Shown here one piece after another: positions 8,646 to 16,236 of a stretch of DNA of 16,236 nucleotides. Position 1 is the stretch's first letter. Every line of letters starts with the position of its first letter. The notes under the pieces were generated by a model. It saw only the letters and a list, made by a program, of their open reading frames with translations, did not search any database and was not told the DNA's origin. The stretch spans positions 1-16,236 of the forward strand of contig JANNMJ010000182.1 of NCBI GenBank assembly GCA_031397815.1. Reading direction: 5' to 3'. The DNA is from JANNMJ01 sp031397815 (GTDB lineage: Bacteria; Bacteroidota; Bacteroidia; Cytophagales; Hymenobacteraceae). The position numbers were made by a program, and so were the translations under genes.

Positions 8646-8683
8646 GACCAATCTGGGAATCGACCAGACCAAAACGGGACCAA
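8646..8683 (-). promoter_or_regulatory. phased TTGGTC direct repeats upstream of the promoter
   Basis: On the minus strand TTGGTC occurs at 8683-8678, 8672-8667 and 8651-8646, and CTGGTC at 8667-8662. The three exact copies start 11 and 21 bp apart, that is one and two helical turns. The nearest lies 3 bp from the -33 element. This is the layout expected of an activator site, but no regulator is encoded in the window. Confidence 0.4.
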
Positions 8684-8690
8684 ACGAAAC

Positions 8691-9032
8691 ACGCCTTTTC
8701 ACTGATACGGAACGCCATAGCGTTCACGCAGTAGAAGCCCTGCTGGGCGTACGCGCCCCAGACGGCCCGTACAAGCCGGGGGCGTAGGCGGGAAGTTCAA
8801 TAAAATCGTCACATCGCCACAATGTATCATATAGGTTGCCTAGTGTAATGGTGGCTGGTTGATTGCGCGGGTTGAGCACGGAAGCGCGCAGACGGTTGCC
8901 CCCTCCACGAAGACGGAGCTTATCGGCTGAATACGGCCTCCCTGCGGCAAGAAAAATTCGCTGTCTGGGAACGAGCGGCGGCTTTACCAGCAGGAAACCG
9001 CGTGTAAGCGGTTGACCGATAGTTTTTCCGCA
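8691..9032. other. intergenic stretch without a convincing gene
   Basis: No supported gene or RNA is visible. A 124-codon minus frame (9098-8724) crosses the stretch, but its first 22 codons are read from the palindromic element at 9033-9157 and the rest resembles no family I know. Minor inverted repeats occur, for example aacgc-cata-gcgtt (8711-8724) and a GC-rich one around 8744-8761. It may hold decayed repeat DNA. Confidence 0.5.
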
Positions 9033-9157
9033 TTTGTCATTGCGAGGAGGCTTTGCGACGAAGCAATCTTCGTTTGCTGAGCGCGTTGGTTCAGCCACGT
9101 TTCCGGTGCAACGAGGATTGCCACGTCGTCGAAGAGCCTCCTCCTCGCAATGACAAA
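9033..9157. repeat. palindromic MITE/REP-like intergenic element, about 125 bp
   Basis: The ends are an 18-bp perfect inverted repeat (tttgtcattgcgaggagg at 9033-9050; its complement at 9140-9157). Imperfect complementarity continues inward for about 20 bp, up to the gaagcaatc / gattgcca segments. The centre (9074-9110) has its own small inverted repeat, gctga...tcagc. The attgcgagga...gaagcaatc pattern is a widely seen type of dispersed bacterial intergenic repeat. No transposase is encoded. The fold would be a long hairpin between the two genes. Confidence 0.8.
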
Positions 9158-9207
9158 ATCCTCGATAATTTCCGGGACAGTGTACTTATCCTCCTGCTAA
9201 ACCCACC

Positions 9208-9248
9208 AAAAAACGACGGCCCGCCACCAGGTAGGTAGCGGGCCGTCG
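9208..9248 (-). terminator. rho-independent terminator of the 2215-aa surface protein gene
   Basis: A perfect 11-bp GC-rich stem (9248-9238 with 9224-9214) encloses a 13-nt loop and is followed on the minus strand by six T (9213-9208). It begins 40 nt after the stop codon. It separates the two giant genes into independent transcription units. Confidence 0.93.
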
Positions 9249-9287
9249 AGAAGTATTCAGGAACTCAGGAACGGAGCCGACGGGCCT

Positions 9288-12200
9288 TTATTCCTTCACC
9301 AAACGCTCCCGGAATACCTGCCCGTCGACGTGCGTCGTGAGGAGGTAAGTGCCGGCCGGCAAGCCGCCGGGGAGCGTGGGCTGGAGGCGGTTTTCACCCG
9401 CTGCCACGGGCAGCGTCTGCGTCAGGACTTCGCGGCCGAGGGCATCGTGCAGCGTGAGCTGGGCGGTGCCGGGGGTGGCCGTCGTCAGGCGTACTTCCAC
9501 GGAGGTGCGGAAAGGGTTCGGCAGGGCGCTAGCCGTGGTGGCGTGCGGAGTGCTGAATTCGAGGGTCCGGACGGCGGAGTACGTGATGGTGCCGTCGAGG
9601 TCCTGCTGCCGGAGCCGATACAGGAAGGTGCCGGTTTTGCCGGGCGTCTTGTCGGTGAAGGCGTAGTGGCTCGGCGTGGTGGCGGTGGTGCGCTGACTCT
9701 GGACGAAGCCCAGCTCGCGCCACGCGTTGGCGTCACGGGCGGGGGCTACTTCTACCCCGAAGCCCCGGTTGTCCTTTTCGGAAGCCGTCGTCCAGCGGAG
9801 CAGGGCGTTCTGGCCCTGCCGCTCGGCGGTGAAGGCGGCTAGCTCGACGGGCAGCACCTGGTTATCGTCCTGCACGGCGAATGGCGAGAAGCTCGTGAGG
9901 TTGTTGATACGCGTCCGCGACCACCGGCCACCGCCGAGGCTCGTGGCTGCGGCGAAATCGCGCAGGTAATGCTCCCACAGGCCGCCCACGTAGTGCGCAA
10001 TGCCGCATTTCGTGCGGTCGAAAGAGCCGTCTTCGTTGACGGTGTTCCAGGCCAGCGTCAGCTCCGCCGACGACCCGCCGGGGGTGGCTTCGCTGATATC
10101 CCAGGTCTTCTGCACCACGAACGCCGCCGGAGCGATGATCGGCGTGATACCGGTGACGGACGCGGAGAAGTCGTCAGACGTGCCGTTGTTGGTGAGCGTT
10201 GCGGGGGTGAAATCGGTGGAAGTTGCAGTTGAGCCGATGGGGAAGAACACCGATTCGCCGCCGCCCACGGTCTTGAACACCAAGCGGCCGGTGCCGTCGG
10301 TCACGACGAAGTGGTTCGGCCCGGAACCCGATACCGTCTGGTTGTCGGCCATCGTCGCGTTGAAGCTGCCTAAGCGCAGCATCCCGCCGCTCAGGCTGAG
10401 CGTGCTGCCGATGTTGATATTACCGGTCAGCACTTTCGGAGTGGCACCGCTCACGGCGAGGCCGAAGTAGTTAGCCGCCGGAATCGGCTGGGCGCCGCTG
10501 CCGAGGAACGTGGTGACCCCGGCAAGCGCCGCGAACGAGCTGCTGCTCGCCGTGGTAAACGTGCCGCTGACTTCGAAGTCGCCGCCGGCATTCACCGTCA
10601 GCGTAGCCGCGCCGTTGATGCTCAGGTCGCGGACCTGCGCCAGCGCGCCGGTGATTTGCGGCGAGCCGCTCGAAATCACCGCATCCAGCGTGGCATCCGG
10701 CACGCACGTCGGAGACCAGTTCCCCGCGCTGAACCAGTTGTTATTCACCACGCCGGTCCAGGTGACGGTAGACGTCGAGCCGACCGTCGTCAGCTGCGGC
10801 GCCGTGGTGCAGAGGTTCGCATCGCGCACCACGATTTGGTAGCCGCCCGCCGTCAGGCCCGTAAAGACGTTGCTCAGCTGGAAGCTCATCCCGTTGTCTT
10901 TCGAGTACGACAGCGTCCCCGTACCACCCATCGCCGAGACGGTGATGATGCCCGTGGACCCGCCCGTGCAGGTGCTCACCGGCGTCGCGGTGAACGTGAT
11001 GGCCGTCGGCTGCGTGATAACGACGGTAGCGGTCGTTGATTCGCAGGTGCCGCTGTTCACCACTTTCACGGTGTACGTGGCGGGTAGCAGCCCCGTGATG
11101 GGGTTGGTGGCGGAAGTCGTGAACGGCCCGCCGGCGCCCGTCGTGGAATAGAGGTAGGTGAAGCCGCTGCCGCCGGTCACGCCCGAGAACGTGATTTGGC
11201 CGTTGGAGCCGCCGTTGCAGCTCACGTTGGTGCCGAGGGCGCTCGCGAACGTAGGAGTCGGGTCGACGGTCACGGTGACAGGCGAGCTAATGGAGCAGCC
11301 GCTCGCCTGCGTGGTGGTCAGGGTGTAGATGTTCGCCCCGACGGGCGCGCCGGTTACCGTAACCGTTCCGGTGACGTTGTTGACGCCCGAATACGTCACG
11401 GCGCTGATCGTGCCGGGACCGGTGATGGTGTGCGTGTAAATCTGAATCGCGGGGTCGGAAACGCTGAGCGCCCACGAGTCAATAGTACCCGTATCGAACC
11501 CGGCATCATCGAAGGCGCGCAGCGTCCAGGTGCCGTTGATGGGGCAGCCGCTGAGGGCGCCCGCCGGAATCACGGCGTTGTAAGTGCCCACGGGCGTGCC
11601 GCTGGTGGCGGACGCGTCGGTGCGGTCGGGGGCGGTGCCGGTGGTGCCTTCCGGCCGGTATGTGCCGGTGAACGGCGCCGTATCGAACCCCACCGAGCCG
11701 ATGATATCGGCGGAAGCCGTCGAGAACACCGTGTTGGTGTAATTGACGCCCGAGCTGCCGTTATCCGACGACAGCAGCAGCGCGCCGCAGCCGCCCGGCC
11801 CAACGAGGTACAGGTCCAAGTCGCTATCGAACGTATGCGTCAGATTGACTGTGACTTTTACCGTCGAGCTACCCGAAACCGTGGCCGCCCCGGCGCCGCT
11901 GAGCGTAATCGAGGACGTGGCGCCCGTGGCGTTGTCATCGGGAATGGCGAGGGCGGGGCTTTCGACGCGCGTCCCTTTCACCAGCCCCGTGCTCACGCCG
12001 CTGCCGGTGACGGCAATCGTGAACGGCACGCCGGGGCACACGTTTGGCACGGCGGTGATGCCGGTTTGGGCCGGCACCAGATTCTCATCCCCGACGATGA
12101 ATGTCGCCGACGGGCTGAGGGCCGCGTTGAACGTATTCACATCGCCCGTCACGGCGGCCGTCGCGGTGAAGGTGTAGGTGCCGAGCGCCGACATATTGTA

Positions 12201-15200
12201 TGCCGCGCTCAGCTGCACTTCGAGGGTGCCGTTCGCGGGGATGGTGCCGCTGGTGACGCTCACCGGCCCGAAGGCCTGCGCGTTCGGCCCCGTCACGGCG
12301 CCGCTCACGGTGAGGGTGGTGGCGCCGGAGAGCGTGAGCGGCGTGGGGCCGTAGTTCTTCACCAGAACTTTCACCGGTTCCGTAGCCGAGAAGCACGTTT
12401 GGGCGGAAGCGGGGAAGCTGAAGGCCAGCGCGCCCACATCGGTAGTGGCGAGGGGCGTGAAATCGCCTTCATCCGCGCCGATATCCGGGGCCGAGCCGCC
12501 GCCGTTGGCCTGCCCGCCGAGCGGGTACGGGCCGCGCACGCCGGTGGCGTCGAAGTCGTCGGTGAGGCCCGCGATTACTACGCCGCCACTTTCCACGCGG
12601 GTGGCAGTAGTGGTGAGGAGGTGCAGGAAATTAATCGCCGCGCCGGTAGTGCTCGCGAACGGCACGGTGGCTTCGGTCTTCGTATTCGGCTCGGCGGGCG
12701 CGACCACCGGCTTGTACGTGGCGAGCGTCTGGTAGCCTGCTGAACCGGTTTCGTTATAGAACAGGACGTTCTTGACGCCCGGCGTTCCGGCGTAATACAG
12801 GTTGTAATCGGTGGTGACGGCGAGGGTCGGCACGTCATCGCTCCGCAAGGCGCTGGAGCGGGCGTTCGCGTTCGTCCCCACCGTCGAGGTATTGACGATG
12901 AGGTTGTTGCGCATATCCGCCGCCACATCCGCGCCGAGGAAAATCCCCGTCACATTGAAGCGAACCCCGCCGCCCGTGACGGCCAGATTCACCGTGTTGT
13001 GATACACCTTGGCCGTGGTGACGCCGAACGGCCGGATGTTGATGCCCGACATCGTCAGGGCATTCCCCGCCGTGGTGGCGGCGGCCGTCAGCTTGAAATC
13101 GCCGATGATGTTGTTCGACAGCACGATCGTGGTGCCGCCGCTGGCGTAAATCCCGTCGACGAGGCTGGTGGTGCGGCGCCCGGTGAGGCCGTAAATCTTG
13201 TTGCGGGTCAGGGTGTTCACGTCGCCGTCGAGGACGAGGAAGCCCGTCACCAAATCGCCGGTGAGGTCGCCGAGGGTGTTGCCGGTGACGATGCTGGCGG
13301 CGTTTCCATTCGAAATCTGCATCCCCGTGACGGAGTTACCGGCTGTCGTGCCCGTCGTGACGCCCGTGATGCTGTTTCCGCTGATGGTGGCGGTGGTGGT
13401 GGGGTCGAGGGAAGACGTGTGATTGATGCCGACGAATACCGTTGAACCGCCCGCCATCGTGATGGCGCTGAACGTGTTGTTGGCAATCGTGGCGGTCCCG
13501 GCGGTGGGCGCCGAATCGTCGTAGTATCCGAAGAACGTGGCGTTGGTGCCCGTCGTGACGCTAGTAATCGTATTGTTCTGGAAGCTGACGGACGGCGTAG
13601 CGTTATCGGTCAGGAGCATCGAAACCTCGCCGCTGGTCGTGAGATTCAGGCTGTTGTTGAACGTGTTGAGGTTGGCGGTAATGGCCGTCTGGTCGTCCTG
13701 CACATACATGCAGTAGTAGTTGCCGCTGCCGCCGTCGTCGCGTAGCACAAACGTGTTACTCGTCATCGACAGCGTCAGCCCCGTAACGCCGAACTCGGTG
13801 TTGACCCCCGTTATCAGGCTCGCCGTGGTGGCGCCGCGCAGCGTGAACGTATTGTCTGCGACGGTATACGTCCCCGCCGCGCCGTTGGCGATGTACACCC
13901 CATCGAGCGCCCCCGCTGCCGAGGTGCCGCCGCTGAAGTTGTTGAACGTGTTGTGGCTGACCACGACGGCATTCTGGTACTCCGTCCGGACCCCGCTAGC
14001 ATTGACGGTGGTCGTGCCGTTGAAGTTGAGGAACGTGTTGCCGTCGGCCAACGTCGCGCCGCCGACCTCGTTGTTCTGGTCATAGAACGTGTACGGCGAC
14101 GGCGCGGCGCTCCCGATCAGGCACACGCCGGTCGTCACGTTTTGGATGGCGTTGGTGGTGAATTTATTGTTCGAGTTAGTGCCCCCGACCGTCGTGGCGA
14201 CCAGCGCGGTGGTCGAGACGGCGGTGGTGGTCGCCGAGTAGATGCCGATAGGCGTCGTCAGCACTCCCACATTGGCGGCGCGGGCGCGTTGGAGCGTCAC
14301 CGAGCAGTTTTTGATGGTGGTGTGCTGCGTGCCGTCGGTGGCGGAAGCGCGGAAGAGCGCGAAGCCGAACTCGGCGGCCGTGGTGGTGGTGGTATTGGTG
14401 GCGGGGTCGGTGAGGTTGATGGCGTCGAAGGTGACGTAATCGGCCCCGCTCAACGCAATGATGGCATCCGCCGAACCCACCCCGGCCGGCGCCGATACGA
14501 TGGGGTTCGCGCCCACCCCCGACTTCACGAACGTGAGCGTATTCGTGCTCCCGAGGCTCCCGTTGAGCGTGGTGCTCCCGAGCACCGGCGGCCGCTCGGT
14601 GAAGGTTTGCGCTACGGAGACGTTCATCGTCACCGCCGCCGAAACCCCGACGGCGTTCAACGCCGCGAACGCGTCGGAGAAGCTGTTGAAGTTGGTACCC
14701 GCCGTGGCGAGGGTATTATTGATGGTGTACGTGCCGCTCAACGGCGTGACCGGCAGCGCCAGCGTAGCGCCGGAACCCGCCAATGCCGTGGAAGTGCGCC
14801 CAACCGTGTTCGCCACCACTTGCACGAAATACGTCGTGCCCGCCGTCAGGCCGGTAAGCGTCAGGCTATATGCCGTGCCGGTGCCGCCCACGGTAGTTGA
14901 GGTAAGCGCGCCCGCCGCCGCATACGTCCCGGCCGTGCCCGACGGCGAAACCAGCACGTTGAAGTTGGTCTCGTTGGTCGAGTTATCCGTGAAGCCCACC
15001 TTCAGGCTCGTGTACCCGCTCACGAACGTGAGCGTAGTAGGCGCGGCCGGAACCGTGGCAACGGGCGTGAACGTAATCTGCGAGTTGGTGACGGGCACCG
15101 TCGCCAACGCGTTGCTCGCCGTGTTGCTGAACGTGTTCGAGTTGGCGGTTTGCTGCGTTTTGAGCTGCGCGGCGCTGGTGCCGCCCGCCGGGCCATTGAT

Positions 15201-15935
15201 GCCGAGGGAATACGCGATGGTCGACGGCGACGTCATCGCGCCGTACACGTATTCGAAGTGGCCGTCTACTTCGTAAAGCTTCACCTGAAACGCCAGTCCG
15301 GCGGTGCCGCTGAGCGGTTTCACGCCCACCCATTCCACCGTCAGGATGCGGTTCGGCGTGGTGCCGGCGGTTTGGTACTTGAACGACGCGTTCAGGTTAC
15401 TGAGCGTCCCGGCGTTGGAGTTCGTCGAGAGGTCGGCGTAGAGCGGCGCGAGGGTCAGAACCGTCGCGCCAGCTACTGAGAACTGCGTGTTATCGAAACC
15501 ATACGCCCCGCTGCCGCTGCCGTCGGCGGCGGTTCCGGTGTTGAAGGTGAGGAACCCGTTGGTCGAGATGCTGAACTGGTTATACGCGACGCCGTCGTAG
15601 AAAAACGGGAACCCAATAGCGGTGGCGCCGCTCAGGTTATCATCGGTACTGTTGGCGTTGCGCCAGCCGGTGAAGTTGTTGGTGCCGCCCCCACCCACGA
15701 TACTCGTGAACGTGATGCCCGTGGTGCGGGCCGTCGAGTAAGAGGCCACCGATTGTGCCCGCGCGCCGAAGCTGCTAAGCAGCAGCAGGAGGAACAAACG
15801 GCTCCACCGCCAGCGCGTCGTCTTATTCTGATTATTTAGCCCGAAATGACCCGTTCGGACACGCTCCGCCACAGCAGACGACCGACGACATATGATAGGG
15901 AGGGCTACTTCCGACGAAAGTAGATGTTGTTGCAT
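9288..15935 (-). CDS. giant T9SS-secreted surface protein with P-domain, beta-helix and SprB repeats (2215 aa)
   Basis: This is a secreted, probably surface-attached modular protein and a paralogue of the 2715-aa gene. Domains (approximate residues, from the ATG at 15935): signal peptide 1-60, with a 45-aa n-region, a leucine-rich core and an ARA|Q cleavage site; beta-sandwich 61-290 with a SISTNGFLTF motif; FN3 295-388; beta-helix entry module (GTYTINN...) from 399; parallel beta-helix about 480-1090, then GADEGDF; CARDB-like 1160-1280; an Ig-like domain 1281-1562 interrupted by a proprotein-convertase P-domain (about 1315-1498; DSDLDLYLVGPGG, INGTWTLRAFDDA); two SprB repeats 1563-1715; W-x-G...N-W solenoid 1722-2019; LPVEL FN3-like 2025-2130; type A sorting tail 2132-2215 (LPNPF, DALGR, ending RLVKE). 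The P-domain normally accompanies proteases, but none is present. The open frame extends to a GTG at 15995, but that codon abuts the -7 box of the likely promoter, so I chose the first ATG. There is no Shine-Dalgarno sequence. Confidence 0.95.
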   Translation of the reverse strand: MQQHLLSSEVALPIICRRSSAVAERVRTGHFGLNNQNKTTRWRWSRLFLLLLLSSFGARAQSVASYSTARTTGITFTSIVGGGGTNNFTGWRNANSTDDNLSGATAIGFPFFYDGVAYNQFSISTNGFLTFNTGTAADGSGSGAYGFDNTQFSVAGATVLTLAPLYADLSTNSNAGTLSNLNASFKYQTAGTTPNRILTVEWVGVKPLSGTAGLAFQVKLYEVDGHFEYVYGAMTSPSTIAYSLGINGPAGGTSAAQLKTQQTANSNTFSNTASNALATVPVTNSQITFTPVATVPAAPTTLTFVSGYTSLKVGFTDNSTNETNFNVLVSPSGTAGTYAAAGALTSTTVGGTGTAYSLTLTGLTAGTTYFVQVVANTVGRTSTALAGSGATLALPVTPLSGTYTINNTLATAGTNFNSFSDAFAALNAVGVSAAVTMNVSVAQTFTERPPVLGSTTLNGSLGSTNTLTFVKSGVGANPIVSAPAGVGSADAIIALSGADYVTFDAINLTDPATNTTTTTAAEFGFALFRASATDGTQHTTIKNCSVTLQRARAANVGVLTTPIGIYSATTTAVSTTALVATTVGGTNSNNKFTTNAIQNVTTGVCLIGSAAPSPYTFYDQNNEVGGATLADGNTFLNFNGTTTVNASGVRTEYQNAVVVSHNTFNNFSGGTSAAGALDGVYIANGAAGTYTVADNTFTLRGATTASLITGVNTEFGVTGLTLSMTSNTFVLRDDGGSGNYYCMYVQDDQTAITANLNTFNNSLNLTTSGEVSMLLTDNATPSVSFQNNTITSVTTGTNATFFGYYDDSAPTAGTATIANNTFSAITMAGGSTVFVGINHTSSLDPTTTATISGNSITGVTTGTTAGNSVTGMQISNGNAASIVTGNTLGDLTGDLVTGFLVLDGDVNTLTRNKIYGLTGRRTTSLVDGIYASGGTTIVLSNNIIGDFKLTAAATTAGNALTMSGINIRPFGVTTAKVYHNTVNLAVTGGGVRFNVTGIFLGADVAADMRNNLIVNTSTVGTNANARSSALRSDDVPTLAVTTDYNLYYAGTPGVKNVLFYNETGSAGYQTLATYKPVVAPAEPNTKTEATVPFASTTGAAINFLHLLTTTATRVESGGVVIAGLTDDFDATGVRGPYPLGGQANGGGSAPDIGADEGDFTPLATTDVGALAFSFPASAQTCFSATEPVKVLVKNYGPTPLTLSGATTLTVSGAVTGPNAQAFGPVSVTSGTIPANGTLEVQLSAAYNMSALGTYTFTATAAVTGDVNTFNAALSPSATFIVGDENLVPAQTGITAVPNVCPGVPFTIAVTGSGVSTGLVKGTRVESPALAIPDDNATGATSSITLSGAGAATVSGSSTVKVTVNLTHTFDSDLDLYLVGPGGCGALLLSSDNGSSGVNYTNTVFSTASADIIGSVGFDTAPFTGTYRPEGTTGTAPDRTDASATSGTPVGTYNAVIPAGALSGCPINGTWTLRAFDDAGFDTGTIDSWALSVSDPAIQIYTHTITGPGTISAVTYSGVNNVTGTVTVTGAPVGANIYTLTTTQASGCSISSPVTVTVDPTPTFASALGTNVSCNGGSNGQITFSGVTGGSGFTYLYSTTGAGGPFTTSATNPITGLLPATYTVKVVNSGTCESTTATVVITQPTAITFTATPVSTCTGGSTGIITVSAMGGTGTLSYSKDNGMSFQLSNVFTGLTAGGYQIVVRDANLCTTAPQLTTVGSTSTVTWTGVVNNNWFSAGNWSPTCVPDATLDAVISSGSPQITGALAQVRDLSINGAATLTVNAGGDFEVSGTFTTASSSSFAALAGVTTFLGSGAQPIPAANYFGLAVSGATPKVLTGNINIGSTLSLSGGMLRLGSFNATMADNQTVSGSGPNHFVVTDGTGRLVFKTVGGGESVFFPIGSTATSTDFTPATLTNNGTSDDFSASVTGITPIIAPAAFVVQKTWDISEATPGGSSAELTLAWNTVNEDGSFDRTKCGIAHYVGGLWEHYLRDFAAATSLGGGRWSRTRINNLTSFSPFAVQDDNQVLPVELAAFTAERQGQNALLRWTTASEKDNRGFGVEVAPARDANAWRELGFVQSQRTTATTPSHYAFTDKTPGKTGTFLYRLRQQDLDGTITYSAVRTLEFSTPHATTASALPNPFRTSVEVRLTTATPGTAQLTLHDALGREVLTQTLPVAAGENRLQPTLPGGLPAGTYLLTTHVDGQVFRERLVKE

Positions 15936-15983
15936 AAGCCAAGAGAAGAGGAAACGTGAGAGACACGGTATCAGAGAGTTGTT

Positions 15984-16016
15984 GCAATGTAACACATCGG
16001 GGGTACCATTTGCAAA
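15984..16016 (-). promoter_or_regulatory. putative Bacteroidota-type promoter of the 2215-aa gene
   Basis: On the minus strand TTTG (16016-16013) is followed after 21 bp by TACATTGC (15991-15984). The latter is an imperfect match to TAnnTTTG (last two bases differ). The predicted start near 15977 gives a leader of about 42 nt to the ATG at 15935. The match is weaker than at the other gene. Confidence 0.4.
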
Positions 16017-16236
16017 GCCTATCTCACGCCCCCAAACGCTTCGATATTCAAACTGACGTATTTCAAAATCCGCCCGGCAGCCACCCCTCGAATAATAATC
16101 ACCGAAAAGGAGGGGTTTTTATGCCAAAAAGAGGGGGTTTAAAATAATTGGCCGCTGGTTGTGGGCGGTGTTGGCGGCGGCTGGATGAACACTGATGGCA
16201 CAGCCGCGTGCGGGCGGGCACAAGGCCGCGCCCCTA
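16017..16236. other. intergenic edge region, no supported gene
   Basis: There is no convincing gene to the window edge. A plus-strand purine run (AAGGAGG, 16107-16113) precedes ATG at 16121 and an 8-codon frame (MPKRGGLK, stop at 16145-16147). The same run lies in a weak inverted repeat (16083-16089 with 16110-16116) followed by T5. The last 40 bp are very GC-rich with short inverted repeats (gcac...gtgc, 16198-16211; gggcg...cgccc, 16212-16233), possibly the start of another repeat element. Confidence 0.4.

Noticed and set aside
8537..8787. short plus-strand frames upstream of the 2715-aa gene
   Set aside because: They run antisense through the predicted promoter and 5' UTR hairpins and show no protein-like features.
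8724..9098. 124-codon minus frame between the two genes
   Set aside because: Its N-terminal part is translated from the palindromic repeat element and the remainder matches no family I know; it has no promoter or ribosome binding site of note.
11440..11990. subtilisin-like protease suggested by the P-domain
   Set aside because: No Asp/His/Ser catalytic motifs lie nearby; the flanking sequence is CARDB-like and Ig-like, so the P-domain is used here without a protease.
340..15935. defence system or toxin locus
   Set aside because: No nuclease, ATPase, immunity protein or toxin domain is recognisable; both proteins are explained by surface-adhesin type modules.
15956..16147. 63-codon plus frame divergent from the 2215-aa gene
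   Set aside because: It starts at GTG and overlaps the leader and promoter of the giant gene, with a composition typical of a random frame. Only its last eight codons, after a Shine-Dalgarno, are noted separately.

Overview
The window is from a GC-rich member of the Bacteroidota, most likely the Cytophagales and probably Hymenobacter or a relative. The evidence is protein architecture: both large proteins end in a type A C-terminal sorting domain of the type IX secretion system (T9SS), carry SprB-type repeats and Bacteroidota Ig-like domains, and have no Shine-Dalgarno sequence at the start. The genus is an inference.

Only two genes can be supported, both on the minus strand, and they fill about 91% of the window. 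The upstream one (15935 to 9288, 2215 aa) and the downstream one (8487 to 340, 2715 aa) are paralogous giant secreted surface proteins. They share one plan: signal peptide, N-terminal beta domain, a long parallel beta-helix, a CARDB-like domain, Ig-like domains, SprB repeats, a W-x-G...N-W beta-solenoid, an FN3-like LPVEL domain and the T9SS sorting tail. They differ in interchangeable modules. The 2715-aa protein has extra Ig domains, a third SprB repeat and a jelly-roll of the cleaved-adhesin/choice-of-anchor J kind. The 2215-aa protein has an early FN3 domain and a proprotein-convertase P-domain. In both, the jelly-roll or P-domain appears to be inserted inside an Ig-like domain, just before the SprB block. 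I infer adhesin or gliding-associated surface functions; no catalytic residues are recognisable.

Each gene looks like its own transcription unit. Each has a rho-independent terminator 40-46 nt after its stop (251-294 and 9208-9248) and a Bacteroidota-type promoter (TTG/TTTG ... TAnnTTTG) upstream. The promoter of the 2715-aa gene matches the consensus exactly in its -7 box. It has helically spaced TTGGTC repeats just upstream and two small hairpins in the predicted 5' UTR.

Layout: 1-250, 60-bp tandem repeats with a nearby inverted copy; 251-294, terminator; 340-8487, giant gene A; 8488-8690, its regulatory region; 8691-9032, intergenic DNA with no convincing gene; 9033-9157, a palindromic MITE/REP-like element; 9208-9248, terminator; 9288-15935, giant gene B; 15936-16016, its leader and promoter; 16017-16236, intergenic DNA with minor inverted repeats. 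I saw no tRNA, rRNA, CRISPR array, transposase or known defence gene.
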